Shown: piece after piece, positions 24,328-32,887 of the stretch
Layout of the letters: every line of letters starts with the position of its first letter
Numbering within the stretch: position 1 is the first letter of the stretch
Origin: Paenibacillus sp. FSL R7-0337
GTDB taxonomy: Bacteria; Bacillota; Bacilli; Paenibacillales; Paenibacillaceae
Length of the DNA: 64,000 nt
Reading direction: 5' to 3'
Assembly: GCF_037969875.1 (NCBI RefSeq)
Contig: NZ_CP150218.1
Location: 186,001-250,000, forward strand
Program-made: the position numbers and the translations under genes
The notes under the pieces: generated by a model
The model's input: the letters and a program-made list of their open reading frames with translations, nothing else
Database searches by the model: none
Told to the model about the DNA's origin: nothing

Positions 24328-25794
24328 GTGAACGCAACTATGACTGACAAGGGGTCAAGCGAACCCCGGCAATTCAAGACTTTACCTATTCTGATCTCCC
24401 TGCTGATTGCCGGCTTCATCGGCATGTTCAGTGAGACCGCCCTAAATGTAGCTTTAAGTGATCTTATGAATGTCCTGCAAATTACACCATCGACGGCGCA
24501 GTGGCTGACTACCGCCTATCTGCTGACGCTGGGCATTCTGGTTCCGATCTCGGGGATGCTGCTGCAGTGGTTCACCACAAGACAGTTGTTCGTCGCTGCC
24601 CTATGCTTCTCTATTCTGGGCACATTCCTTGCGGCGATGTCGCCGAATTTCGAGTTTCTGCTCACTGCGAGAGTGGTGCAGGCGATGGGAACCGCGCTGC
24701 TGCTGCCGCTGATGTTCAATACGATTCTAATCATCATTCCCGCTGAGAAAAGAGGGGCGGCGATGGGACTTATCGGCTTGGTCATCATGGTAGCTCCAGC
24801 GATTGGACCTACGATTGCCGGTCTGCTGATTGAGAGCCTGAGCTGGCACTGGATCTTCTGGCTATCGCTGCCGTTCCTGGTGATCGCCCTAATTAGCGGA
24901 ATTCTCTTCATGCAGAATGTCACGGAAGTGACGAAGCCGAAGATTGATGTCCTGTCCATTATTCTGTCCTCCTTCGGCTTCGGCGGTATTGTCTACGGCT
25001 TCAGCAGTGCTGGTGAAGCAGAAGGCTGGGGAAGTCCGAAGGTTATTATCGCCATCGTGATCGGTGCGATTGCCCTTATTCTATTCTGTATCCGCCAGTT
25101 GACGATGAAGCAGCCGATGATTGATCTGCGCGCCTTCAAGTTCCCGATGTTCGTGGTTGGAGTACTGATGGTCTTCATCTGTATGATGGTTATTCTCTCC
25201 TCGATGCTGATTCTTCCTATGTATCTGCAGCAGGGACAAGGGTATTCAGCCTTCAAGGCAGGATTACTGCTGCTGCCGGGCGGAATCATCAACGGCCTAA
25301 TGTCGCCGGTTATGGGGCGTATGTTCGACAAATACGGTCCGAAATGGCTGGTTATCCCAGGACTGGCGCTCGTCGCTGTCTCCTTGTGGTTCTTCTCGGG
25401 GATTACAGCTACTTCGACCGTTGTCTTCGTGATCGTGCTTCACAGTGTGCTGATGATCGGAATTTCCATGATTATGATGCCTGCACAGACGAATGGTATC
25501 AATCAGCTTCCCATGGAATACTACCCGCATGGTACAGCCATTATGAATACACTCCAGCAGGTGGCGGGTGCGATTGGTACAGCATTGGCGGTAAGCATCA
25601 TGACCTCCGGCTCCAAAAGCTACATGCAGACCGTTACTAACCCGGCTGATCCGCTAAACATCGGCGCTGCCTTCACTCATGGAGTGCAGAATGCCTTTAT
25701 CTTCGGAATGGTCATGGCTATTATAGGTCTGGTGATTGCATTCTTCCTTAAGCGTGTCATCGTATCACACAAGACTCAGGCTTCTATGCATTAA
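24328..25794 (+). CDS. 14-TM multidrug efflux transporter (DHA2 family)
   Basis: 488 residues, 14 TM segments. Motif A of the major facilitator superfamily appears late as GRMFDKYGPKWLV, motif C-like GLVIMVAPAIGPTIAGLLIE is in TM5, and LNVALSDLMNVLQITPSTAQWLTTAYLLTLG is the DHA2 N-terminal signature. Closest in type to B. subtilis LmrB/MdtP. Proton-driven export of lincosamides or other amphiphiles is the family role. GTG start at 24328 with AGGAGG upstream. It is co-transcribed with the TetR gene and ends at a terminator. Confidence 0.88.
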   Translation: MNATMTDKGSSEPRQFKTLPILISLLIAGFIGMFSETALNVALSDLMNVLQITPSTAQWLTTAYLLTLGILVPISGMLLQWFTTRQLFVAALCFSILGTFLAAMSPNFEFLLTARVVQAMGTALLLPLMFNTILIIIPAEKRGAAMGLIGLVIMVAPAIGPTIAGLLIESLSWHWIFWLSLPFLVIALISGILFMQNVTEVTKPKIDVLSIILSSFGFGGIVYGFSSAGEAEGWGSPKVIIAIVIGAIALILFCIRQLTMKQPMIDLRAFKFPMFVVGVLMVFICMMVILSSMLILPMYLQQGQGYSAFKAGLLLLPGGIINGLMSPVMGRMFDKYGPKWLVIPGLALVAVSLWFFSGITATSTVVFVIVLHSVLMIGISMIMMPAQTNGINQLPMEYYPHGTAIMNTLQQVAGAIGTALAVSIMTSGSKSYMQTVTNPADPLNIGAAFTHGVQNAFIFGMVMAIIGLVIAFFLKRVIVSHKTQASMH

Positions 25795-25813
25795 TTATCT
25801 GCAAATGAATAAG

Positions 25814-25864
25814 AACCTCTCCTTGTTAAAATGGGCAACCAATTTGGCGGGAGAGGTTTTTTTG
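25814..25864 (+). terminator. terminator after the first efflux module
   Basis: AACCTCTCC (25814-25822) pairs with GGAGAGGTT (25850-25858) and runs into seven T. Confidence 0.85.
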
Positions 25865-25902
25865 TGTTTTATACTTTAATGGGGAGGATTGAACAAGGGC
25901 CA

Positions 25903-26505
25903 CTAGGAAGAGCTTCCGTATTTCTCCCAGACCGCTGCATACTTCTTCTCCAAGATCGCCCAGCGCTTCTCGGCGCCGTATTTCGCCTGGAGCTGCTTCA
26001 GGTATTGCTCCGCAGTCTCTGTATCCCCTGTATCCAGCAGGAACCCGAAGGTCTCCTCACTTAAATGCAGTGCTGTCCGCTGCATATAGTATTCAATAAT
26101 GGCCCTGGCATCGGTTAAGGTGTACAAGAATTGAAGCCCCTGATCCAAGTGGAGCAGCAGGTCTGACGTGAACTTGTCCACATCTACTTCCGGCGTCAGG
26201 AAGTAGCGTTCCGGGGCGGCGGGGACGATTTGGTTGATCCGGGCATAGAAGTGAGCCAAACCCAGAGACAAAGCAGGCCTATATTGCGCAAGCTCTTCGG
26301 AATGAATATTGTAATTCACATAGAAGCTGAGCTCCTTGTGTGTATTGTACTTGAATTTCTGAATATTGATTTTATAGCTGAGTTGGCCCTCTATTTTGTT
26401 GAAATTCAGATCCTTTGTCCGATAGCCTTGCGCGGAGAAAAAAGGTTTGACGTCTTGCTTGATAATCTGCGTGAACAATTCCTTCATATTTAACAATTCG
26501 TTCAT
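25903..26505 (-). CDS. DUF4304 domain protein
   Basis: 200 residues from ATG 26505, with AAGGAGGA 11 bases upstream; the frame extends to 26664 but that part has no ribosome site. MKELFTQIIKQDVKPFFSAQGYRTKDLNF followed by INIQKFKYN and FYVNYNIHS is the DUF4304 pattern, a soluble domain of unknown function common in Bacillales, often in recent duplicates or near toxin immunity genes. The C-terminal ~80 residues are helical. It stands alone, divergent from the PadR gene. Confidence 0.75.
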   Translation of the reverse strand: MNELLNMKELFTQIIKQDVKPFFSAQGYRTKDLNFNKIEGQLSYKINIQKFKYNTHKELSFYVNYNIHSEELAQYRPALSLGLAHFYARINQIVPAAPERYFLTPEVDVDKFTSDLLLHLDQGLQFLYTLTDARAIIEYYMQRTALHLSEETFGFLLDTGDTETAEQYLKQLQAKYGAEKRWAILEKKYAAVWEKYGSSS

Positions 26506-26706
26506 AGTCAGTAAGTCCTCCTTCACCTGAGGTGATAATAGACAGCATATTATAACGTGTCGGCTGACAGCTATAATTGTACTATAAACAGGATAAGCAC
26601 AAATGACTTCATTCTGGGTGAATAAATACTGGACTGCATTTGGATAATCCTGTATATTAAGCATAGATAACCGATGTATAGGCGAAACAAACAGGAGGGA
26701 ATGCCG

Positions 26707-27039
26707 ATGAAGGTCAGCAAAGAAATGCTGAAGGGGAGTACAGGTACGATGATCCTCACTCTGCTGCTGGACAGGCCGCTGTATGGGTACGAGCTGATTA
26801 AGGAGCTGGAGCAGCGCTCACAGGGGGTTTTTGCCCTGAAGGAGGGTACGCTCTACCCGATTCTTCATGCGATGGAGAGTGAACGCTGGGTGGAAGCGTA
26901 TTGGATGGAGGTAGACGGACGCAGACGCAAGTATTACCGGCTACTGGATGAGGGCAAGCACAAGCTGCAGGAGAAGAAGGCGGAATGGGCGCTGTTCAAG
27001 GGTGCCATGGATACCGTTCTGGGGGAGGGCAGCGGATGA
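26707..27039 (+). CDS. PadR-family transcriptional regulator
   Basis: 110 residues from ATG 26707, seven bases after AGGAGGGA; the ATG at 26701 is too close to that site. STGTMILTLLLDRPLYGYEL, SQGVFALKEGTLYPILHAME and DGRRRKYYRLLDEGKHKL are the PadR winged-helix signatures. It overlaps the next gene (ATGA), a membrane protein with an N-terminal HAAS domain. This PadR-HAAS membrane protein pairing is common in Firmicutes, where PadR represses the pair and is relieved by an unknown signal. Confidence 0.9.
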   Translation: MKVSKEMLKGSTGTMILTLLLDRPLYGYELIKELEQRSQGVFALKEGTLYPILHAMESERWVEAYWMEVDGRRRKYYRLLDEGKHKLQEKKAEWALFKGAMDTVLGEGSG

Positions 27040-28364
27040 TGGAGCAAAGTAAGAAGGATCTGGAGCGTTATCTGGATACAGTGTGCGCACAAGTTAGGGC
27101 CAAAGGGATGCATAAAGAAATCCGGGACGAGCTAAGCGGACACTTCACAGACCTGGTGACGGAGCGGCTGGAGCTTGGTGCTACCGATGAAGAGGCTCAG
27201 CAGTATGCGATCAGGCAACTAGGTGATCCGCAGGCCGTAGGCAGAGAGCTGCACCAGATTCATAAACCGCGCATTCCCTGGGGGCTGCTGGCCGGTGTAA
27301 TATTGTTGTCGGCGGTAAGTCTGCTGGGGATGGCAGCTGTGGAGGCGGGATTCACTGAGGATCTTATTCCTAATGCGCTAATGTTGCGTCAGTCTGTCTT
27401 TATCATCCTTGGTCTTATAGCTATGACCGGAATGTTCTTCATCAATTTCAAGCAATTGCAGCGGGCCTCAGGCTTTATCTATGGTGGAGCGTTACTAATG
27501 ATTGCTGCCAGTCTGTGGCTCGGTCCTGAGATGATGAATGGCAGCAGGCGCTATGTTTCTATTCTGGGATTCCCATTTGATCTGATTGGTTGCAGTCCCT
27601 ATCTCTTCGTTGTGGCGCTTGCAGGAATTTGGAAAAGACCAAATGTGCAGAATACTACGGGCGGACGACTGAGGAGTTGGGTGGAGTTGGGCTTGCTGCT
27701 GCTGCCTGCGGCCATTTATATTCTTATCCCTTCTTTTGCCGAGCTGGTTGTATATCTGGTTGTTGCATTACCATTATATATAAGGATTACCCGGCGTTGG
27801 GTAAGCGTTATGGTTGTTGCTGTAAGCAGTGTATCAGGCGTTGCCCTATATGTTTGGAGTCAACTGCATTGGAGTGACCGGAACATTGATGCCTTCTATT
27901 TCCAAGATGTAGTGACAGGTGCAGGCTATATTAATCGGATCATACATGGGACGCTTACCTCTGCCGGCTGGAAGGGTCATGGCTTGGAAGGAGCAGGGAA
28001 CGGGTTGATTTATCCATATACGGATCTGTTTCCCGTGGTGCTGATTCAAACCTTCGGCTGGGCCGGGGGGCTACTGCTCCTTGTGTTAACCTGTTGGTTT
28101 GTGCTGAAAATGGTTTCCTGCGCCCGCGCGGTAAGCGACACTTACGGCCGGATGTTGATCTTTGCTTTGACGCTGATGCTCTCGATCCGCTTGCTGTATG
28201 GCTTGTCTATACTCAGTGGCAGAATGCCGCTGATCTCCATACCGTTTCCATTCCTGAGCTACGGCCAGCATGTCTTCATTGAATTCGCTGCTGCCGGGCT
28301 GCTGATGGGGATTTACTGGCGTAAAGATATGCTCCCGGCGGGTCAAGCTCCATCTTCACTATAG
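27036..28364 (+). CDS. HAAS-domain SEDS (FtsW/RodA/SpoVE) family membrane protein
   Basis: 442 residues. The first ~90 form a cytoplasmic HAAS domain (KEIRDELSGHFTDLVTERLE, QYAIRQLGDPQAVGRELHQIH), as in proteins paired with PadR regulators. Ten or so TM segments follow in the SEDS arrangement: GSRRYVSILGF after TM4, the large loop GAGNGLIYPYTDLFPVVLIQTFGWAGG, and the C-terminal FPFLSYGQHVFIEFAAAGLLMGI. The Asp in YTD aligns with the catalytic Asp of RodA/FtsW glycosyltransferases. Normal SEDS proteins polymerise lipid II with a class B penicillin-binding protein; none is adjacent here. ATG 27036 overlaps the PadR stop; ATG 27039 is an equal alternative. Confidence 0.85.
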   Translation: MMEQSKKDLERYLDTVCAQVRAKGMHKEIRDELSGHFTDLVTERLELGATDEEAQQYAIRQLGDPQAVGRELHQIHKPRIPWGLLAGVILLSAVSLLGMAAVEAGFTEDLIPNALMLRQSVFIILGLIAMTGMFFINFKQLQRASGFIYGGALLMIAASLWLGPEMMNGSRRYVSILGFPFDLIGCSPYLFVVALAGIWKRPNVQNTTGGRLRSWVELGLLLLPAAIYILIPSFAELVVYLVVALPLYIRITRRWVSVMVVAVSSVSGVALYVWSQLHWSDRNIDAFYFQDVVTGAGYINRIIHGTLTSAGWKGHGLEGAGNGLIYPYTDLFPVVLIQTFGWAGGLLLLVLTCWFVLKMVSCARAVSDTYGRMLIFALTLMLSIRLLYGLSILSGRMPLISIPFPFLSYGQHVFIEFAAAGLLMGIYWRKDMLPAGQAPSSL

Positions 28365-28433
28365 ACGCTCCCTGGGGCTGCACCGTATACTGGAAGGGTA
28401 AATATGGGATGAGGCAGGTGAGGAGTAAGCATC

Positions 28434-29201
28434 GTGAACAAGCTGCGATATACAGGTACAAGACTCGGATTACTGTTAGGTTCAATGATTGTAAGCGGGG
28501 CTGTGCTTCTGGGCGCCATGACAACGGCTACAGCGGCATCCGTGACTCCTGAGACACCGTTTACACCAAGTACAGTTGTGAAGAAAAATAATCTGCCCGG
28601 CGGTTTTGTCTATCTGGATGAGATTATTCCCTCGGCGCAATATGAGATCCGTTATTATAGTGAGAATAATTTTACCGGCACCAGAGTGGACGGATATAAG
28701 GCACCGCTCGCGATCTTCACGAAGACTGCCGCTGCTGCACTGAAGAAGGTTAGCGAAGATCTGGAGCAGAAGGGTTATATCCTGAGAATCTATGACGCGT
28801 ACCGTCCGCAGCAAGCCGTCAATCACTTCGTGCGCTGGTCGCAGGATGCTTCCGATCTGAAGATGAAGCCACAGTATTATCCGAAGCTGGACAAGCGCAA
28901 TCTGTTCAAGCTGGGCTTCATCGCCAAGAAATCGGGGCATTCCCGGGGCAGCACGATCGACTTGACCCTGGCCCAGAAGAGTACAGGCAAGCTGGTGGAT
29001 ATGGGCAGCCCTTATGATTTTTTCGGTGAAATCTCTTACTATAATACGACGCTCATCAGCAGCACCCAGCATGAGAGCCGCAAGATTCTGAAGGATGCGA
29101 TGACGAAGCAGGGCTTCAAGCCGTACGCCAAGGAATGGTGGCATTTCACCCTGATTAAGGAACCTTATCCGAAGCAATATTTCAACTTCAAGGTGGAGTA
29201 G
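28434..29201 (+). CDS. secreted VanX-like D-Ala-D-Ala dipeptidase (M15)
   Basis: 255 residues from GTG 28434 after GAGGAG. A signal peptide (GLLLGSMIVSGAVLLGAMTTATAA, cleavage near residue 36) precedes the M15D fold: LDEIIPSAQYEIRYYSENNF, RIYDAYRPQQAVNHF, the zinc motif SGHSRGSTIDLTL (His, Asp) and EWWHFTL (catalytic Glu and third zinc ligand His). VanX and DdpX cleave D-Ala-D-Ala dipeptide; they are cytoplasmic in vancomycin resistance, whereas this one is exported, as are some Firmicutes enzymes that recycle wall peptides. It lies 70 bp after the SEDS gene, possibly in the same transcript. Confidence 0.87.
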   Translation: MNKLRYTGTRLGLLLGSMIVSGAVLLGAMTTATAASVTPETPFTPSTVVKKNNLPGGFVYLDEIIPSAQYEIRYYSENNFTGTRVDGYKAPLAIFTKTAAAALKKVSEDLEQKGYILRIYDAYRPQQAVNHFVRWSQDASDLKMKPQYYPKLDKRNLFKLGFIAKKSGHSRGSTIDLTLAQKSTGKLVDMGSPYDFFGEISYYNTTLISSTQHESRKILKDAMTKQGFKPYAKEWWHFTLIKEPYPKQYFNFKVE

Positions 29202-29300
29202 GGCTGTTCCAAAGCTGTACAGAACGGTTAATGGATAATGTAAGGTTAATCTCTGAAGCATGCGTGCATAATATTCTAATACAGGAGAGGTGGGATCGAT

Positions 29301-30080
29301 TTGTTCAAAAGAATCGTAACCGTATTCCTTAGTGTAATGTTATTTGCAGCAGGAGCAGGTGTATTGACCAGTCCTAACGTTAGTGCCGCCGGAAGCTTGA
29401 GGATTATCGTGAACGGGCAGGAATTGCAGCTAGGCGGGGGGGCATCGGCCTATACCGACGGAACGGACATTATGCTCCCGCTGCGGGAGACGGCCCAAGC
29501 CCTCAAGTATAAGGTCACCTTCAGTGGTGCTACCGGGACGTTCCTGCTGGAACGGTTCCAGGAGAGCGTTCAGTTCAGACTCTCCGGTAAGGAGCTTGTG
29601 CTCGACGGCAAGAACAAAGTACCTTTTACAGGCGGCTTTGAATTAAAACAAAAAAAGGCGTACGCGCCGCTGTCTTTTTTTGCAGCAATCGGGTTAGTCA
29701 CTTCCTATAATCCGGAAACAGACCAGGTTGACGTATACGCACCGGAGGTAATGGCTGGTGCCGTAGCGGGTCTGCTTGTAACCGGTAACTATCCGGCGCT
29801 GAAGGAGCGGTATTACGCCAAGGATGCAGAACCCGCTGTTCTTCCGGTGCTCCAGCAGAGCTGGGAAGGGATGAATACGCCGGCGGGCAGCTACCTCGGA
29901 GTGAAATCGACCACCAGCACACAGCAGGATGGAGTAATGATGATTGTGAGCGTATTGTCCTTCACCAAAGCGGAGGCCGTACTGACTCTGGAACTGGGCG
30001 CTTCAGGTAAGCTCACCAAGCTGACTCTAACGCCGGTTCAGGCAGCCAATGAAGTATTGGCCAGCCCGGCCCAACCCTAG
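29301..30080 (+). CDS. secreted copper-amine-oxidase-N (stalk) domain protein
   Basis: 259 residues from TTG 29301 (GGAGAGGTGG upstream). Signal peptide ~1-29 (VTVFLSVMLFAAGAGVLTSPNVSAA). Residues ~30-150 are the stalk domain found in many Paenibacillus surface proteins (RIIVNGQELQLGGGASAYTD, IMLPLRETAQALKYKVTF, YAPLSFFAAIGLVTSYNPET). Residues ~155-255 resemble a DUF3887-type domain (AGAVAGLLVTGNYPALKERYY, then VLPVLQQSWEGM). No catalytic residues are evident. Probably a wall-associated binding protein. Ends with a strong terminator. Confidence 0.75.
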   Translation: MFKRIVTVFLSVMLFAAGAGVLTSPNVSAAGSLRIIVNGQELQLGGGASAYTDGTDIMLPLRETAQALKYKVTFSGATGTFLLERFQESVQFRLSGKELVLDGKNKVPFTGGFELKQKKAYAPLSFFAAIGLVTSYNPETDQVDVYAPEVMAGAVAGLLVTGNYPALKERYYAKDAEPAVLPVLQQSWEGMNTPAGSYLGVKSTTSTQQDGVMMIVSVLSFTKAEAVLTLELGASGKLTKLTLTPVQAANEVLASPAQP

Positions 30081-30107
30081 ATTCGTATAAGACATAACTT
30101 CACTCCC

Positions 30108-30154
30108 AAGGGAGAATTCCACGGCTTAAGCATAGCTGCAGGAATTCTCCCTTT
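30108..30154 (+). terminator. terminator after the stalk-domain gene
   Basis: AAGGGAGAATTCC (30108-30120) and GGAATTCTCCCTT form a perfect 13-bp stem followed by a T/A-rich run. Confidence 0.85.
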
Positions 30155-30163
30155 ATATTTCTG

Positions 30164-30234
30164 TTGACAGAATGCCGGAAAGAGAGTAATTTTAAATTCG
30201 AATTAAACAATGTTTAAATCGTTGATTAGATCAA
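30164..30234 (+). promoter_or_regulatory. promoter and dyads upstream of the second TetR gene
   Basis: TTGACA (30164-30169), 17 bp, TAATTT (30187-30192). Three dyads follow: AATTCGAATT (30195-30204), TTAAACA-A-TGTTTAA (30203-30217) and TTGAT-TAG-ATCAA (30222-30234). Any could be the TetR operator; the perfect 7-bp-arm TTAAACA dyad is the best candidate. Confidence 0.6.
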
Positions 30235-30275
30235 TGATTAAGATTCTGTGACAGAGGAGGGCGGCAATCTTCATT

Positions 30276-30899
30276 ATGGCCAAACCGGACGGTAAGACGG
30301 ATTCAACGGACAAAGATACGAAGCAGATTATTCTGGATGCCACCGTGGACTTAATCCGTGAGGGGGGATTCCGCTGCATCACCCTGCGCAGTATTGCAGC
30401 GAGGGCAGAGACCAATCTGGCGCTGGTGAACTACTACTACGGCTCCAAGGAGAAGCTGTTCGGCGATGCGGTGAAGCAGCTTATGGCGACTTTTGACGAT
30501 GCCTTTAAGGTCCTGGAGGATACATCTTTGCCGCCAAAAGAGCGCCTGAAGCTGTTCTTCACGCGGTACATTGTCAATCTCAACCGCTATCCCGGTATGG
30601 CCCGGCAGATGCTTGACCAGCGGCATCATATCATGGGCTCCCACGATGAATATGCGAAATATTCCAAGCTGATGCGGATTGAGCGGATTCTGGACGCACT
30701 TGGGGAGATTACCGGAGAACAGGACCGCGATAAGCTCATGATGATGAATTTGCAGATCTACGGGGCGATTGTCTTCCCGGTAATTATGGTGAGCAGTTTC
30801 CCGAAGGAGCGTGAGGATCTTCAGGAGATCTTCAGGCTGGCCCCGCTGGAGGAGCAGATTGACGGGTTGTTTGAGCTTTATTTTCACAAGTATAACTAA
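30276..30899 (+). CDS. TetR-family regulator of the second efflux module
   Basis: 207 residues. KQIILDATVDLIREGGFRCI, TLRSIAARAETNLALVNYYYGSKEKLFGD is the helix-turn-helix; the C-terminal helical domain (~80-205) is of the TetR_C class seen with CmeR/AcrR-like regulators. AGGAGGGCGG lies upstream of ATG 30276. It is followed after 30 bp by a DHA2 transporter, so it most likely represses that gene and itself through the dyads upstream. Confidence 0.87.
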   Translation: MAKPDGKTDSTDKDTKQIILDATVDLIREGGFRCITLRSIAARAETNLALVNYYYGSKEKLFGDAVKQLMATFDDAFKVLEDTSLPPKERLKLFFTRYIVNLNRYPGMARQMLDQRHHIMGSHDEYAKYSKLMRIERILDALGEITGEQDRDKLMMMNLQIYGAIVFPVIMVSSFPKEREDLQEIFRLAPLEEQIDGLFELYFHKYN

Positions 30900-30929
30900 T
30901 CATGAATAGAGAGAAGAGTGGACAAGAGA

Positions 30930-32429
30930 ATGTCAAAACCTATGAATCCAAGTAGCACCGCAGCAGCAGAGGCGCCGTTCTCTCTGAGAGCTATACTGCC
31001 ATCCTTGCTGGCGATTATTGTCGGGATGATCATGGTTATTCTGGACAGCACCGCGGTCAATGTTGCCGTTCCGAATCTGGTGCAATATTTCGATACGGAT
31101 CTGAAGACTGTTCAATGGGCGATCACCGGCTATACACTTGCGCTCGCTGCTGTAATTCCGTTGGCCGGCTATATGACGGACCGGTTCGGGTCCAAGCAGG
31201 TATTCCTAACGACCATTGCCATGTTCGTCTTTGGCTCTGTATTATGCTCTGTAGCTCAGACTTCGGGGCAGCTGGTTCTATTCCGCGTCATTCAAGGTCT
31301 TGGCGGCGGCATGGTCGCTCCAATCGGGATGGCGATGGTCTTCAGGCTCGCTCCGGCAGAGCGCAGAGGCTCTATCATGGGAATGCTCGGTATTCCAATG
31401 CTGCTGGCTCCGGCCCTGGGGCCGATTCTTTCGGGCTGGCTGGTGGAGTATGTAAGCTGGCACTGGATTTTCCTGATTAACCTGCCAATCGGTATTGTAG
31501 GTATTATTCTGGGCCTTAAATATTTGCCGGTGACCGAGAAAAAGGGAAGAGCTCACCTCGATATCCTCGGAATCATTCTGGCTCCGCTCGCCTTCTCGAT
31601 GCTGGCTTATGGCGTCAATCAGGGCGGCGGGGAGAGCTGGACTTCAACCGGGGCTATCGTAGGCTTGTCGGTTGGCGGAGCCGCGTTGATCGTCTTTGTC
31701 ATTGTTGAACTGCTGCAAAAGCATCCGCTGCTGGAGCTGCGCGTCTTCCGTTCCTCGGACTTCACGCGCGGGATTATTCTGTCCTGGGTCACACAGGCGG
31801 CATTGTTCGGCTCCATGCTGTTCGTTCCGCTGTATCTTCAGCAGATCCGCAATTACACGCCGCTCGAGACGGGTCTGATCCTGCTTCCCCAGGCGCTGGC
31901 TTCCGGAGTAGGGATGCCGCTGGGCGGCCGCTTGTTTGACAAAATCGGTGCACGTCCGCTGGTATTCGTAGGTCTCAGCATTATATCGACGGCCCTGTTC
32001 CTGCTCTCTGGAGTTACAGTAGACACCAGTCTTCCTATTATTATGCTGTGTCTGGTGATGATGGGCCTCGGTATGGGTCTGTCGATGATGCCGGTCAACA
32101 CCCATGTTCTGAACTCTGCGCCGCGTGAATGGGTGAACCGGGTTACCCCGCTTACCGCCGCTGCCCAGCAGGTTGTGGTATCGTTCGCTGTTGCCGGTAT
32201 GACCGGGTACCTGACCAGCCAGATTACCGTGCATATGGATAAAATGACCGCCGGAAGTAATCCGCTTGCCGCTGCCGTACAGGGCTTCGGGGATGTCTTC
32301 TTCCTCTCGGGCTGCATCGCCGTAGCCGGAGTGGTGCTCAGTCTGATTCTGCGCCGTCCAAAGACAGCAGGCGCTGCACCTTCTCCTGAAGAACAGCAGA
32401 CGGATGCCGCCATGATGATGGGGCATTAA
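30930..32429 (+). CDS. 14-TM efflux transporter (DHA2, EmrB-like)
   Basis: About 499 residues, 14 TM segments. MVILDSTAVNVAVPNLVQYF and VQWAITGYTLALAAVIPLAGYMTDRFGSKQVF hold the DHA2 signature and motif A; GMLGIPMLLAPALGPILSGWLVE is motif C; RLFDKIGARPLVFVG repeats the A-like motif in the second half. EmrB/QacA-type proton antiporter of toxic compounds. The ATG at 30930 is preferred by family length; GTG 30918 is possible and neither has a strong ribosome site. The C-terminal tail is rich in Pro, Glu and Met. Confidence 0.88.
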   Translation: MSKPMNPSSTAAAEAPFSLRAILPSLLAIIVGMIMVILDSTAVNVAVPNLVQYFDTDLKTVQWAITGYTLALAAVIPLAGYMTDRFGSKQVFLTTIAMFVFGSVLCSVAQTSGQLVLFRVIQGLGGGMVAPIGMAMVFRLAPAERRGSIMGMLGIPMLLAPALGPILSGWLVEYVSWHWIFLINLPIGIVGIILGLKYLPVTEKKGRAHLDILGIILAPLAFSMLAYGVNQGGGESWTSTGAIVGLSVGGAALIVFVIVELLQKHPLLELRVFRSSDFTRGIILSWVTQAALFGSMLFVPLYLQQIRNYTPLETGLILLPQALASGVGMPLGGRLFDKIGARPLVFVGLSIISTALFLLSGVTVDTSLPIIMLCLVMMGLGMGLSMMPVNTHVLNSAPREWVNRVTPLTAAAQQVVVSFAVAGMTGYLTSQITVHMDKMTAGSNPLAAAVQGFGDVFFLSGCIAVAGVVLSLILRRPKTAGAAPSPEEQQTDAAMMMGH

Positions 32430-32474
32430 CCGGTTGTAGCTGCTATGTAAGATAACCGTTATAGACTAACAAAG

Positions 32475-32513
32475 AACGTCCCTGACTGCCGGTTGGCAGG
32501 GGGGCGTTTTTTT
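32475..32513 (+). terminator. terminator after the second efflux module
   Basis: AACGTCCC...CTGCCGGTTGGCAG...GGGGCGTT with a run of seven T. The inner palindrome CTGCCGGTTGGCAG is shared with the terminator at 40595-40634. Confidence 0.82.
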
Positions 32514-32643
32514 GGTTTTTGGATGATCTGGTGGGGCATGAGCTATAGAGGTCCGTGGGTTCGAGCCGGATGTATATGGGAAACTGAATACAATGGGCGG
32601 GTGCGAGGGTGCATGGGAGGACGCTGGACCAGTTGAAGTCTGG

Positions 32644-32835
32644 GGAGCAAAATGAAGAGCACTAATGCACCTGAATATGCTCGATGTGGGCAAAAAGAGC
32701 AAATGAGGTGCACTAATACCCCTGAATACGCGAGATGCTGGCTAAAGGAGCAAAATGAGGAGCACTAGTGCACCTGAGTATGCTAGATGCGGGCTAAAGT
32801 GGAAAATGAGGTGCACTAATGCACCTCAATCGTCT
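32644..32835. repeat. degenerate ~52-bp tandem repeat, 3.7 copies
   Basis: Units begin at 32644, 32696, 32747 and 32799 (period 51-52 bp; the last is truncated). Each reads roughly GGAGCAAAATGAGG, then AGCACTAATGCACCTGAATA, then GCTCGATGCGGGCTAAA. The core AGGTGCACTAATGCACCT is a palindrome; in unit 4 it forms GAGGTGCA-CTAA-TGCACCTC, an 8-bp stem with a 4-base loop. The region between the terminator at 32513 and the EamA gene at 32888 holds no plausible gene. Confidence 0.8.
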
Positions 32836-32887
32836 GTTGCTTCAATAAATAAGCGGTTGGCTAAGGCTGGCACATACATTTGCTAAG

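Noticed and set aside
32551..32575. GGGTTCGAGCC, like a tRNA T-loop
   Set aside because: The flanking bases do not form a five-pair T stem and no acceptor, D or anticodon arms fit around it.
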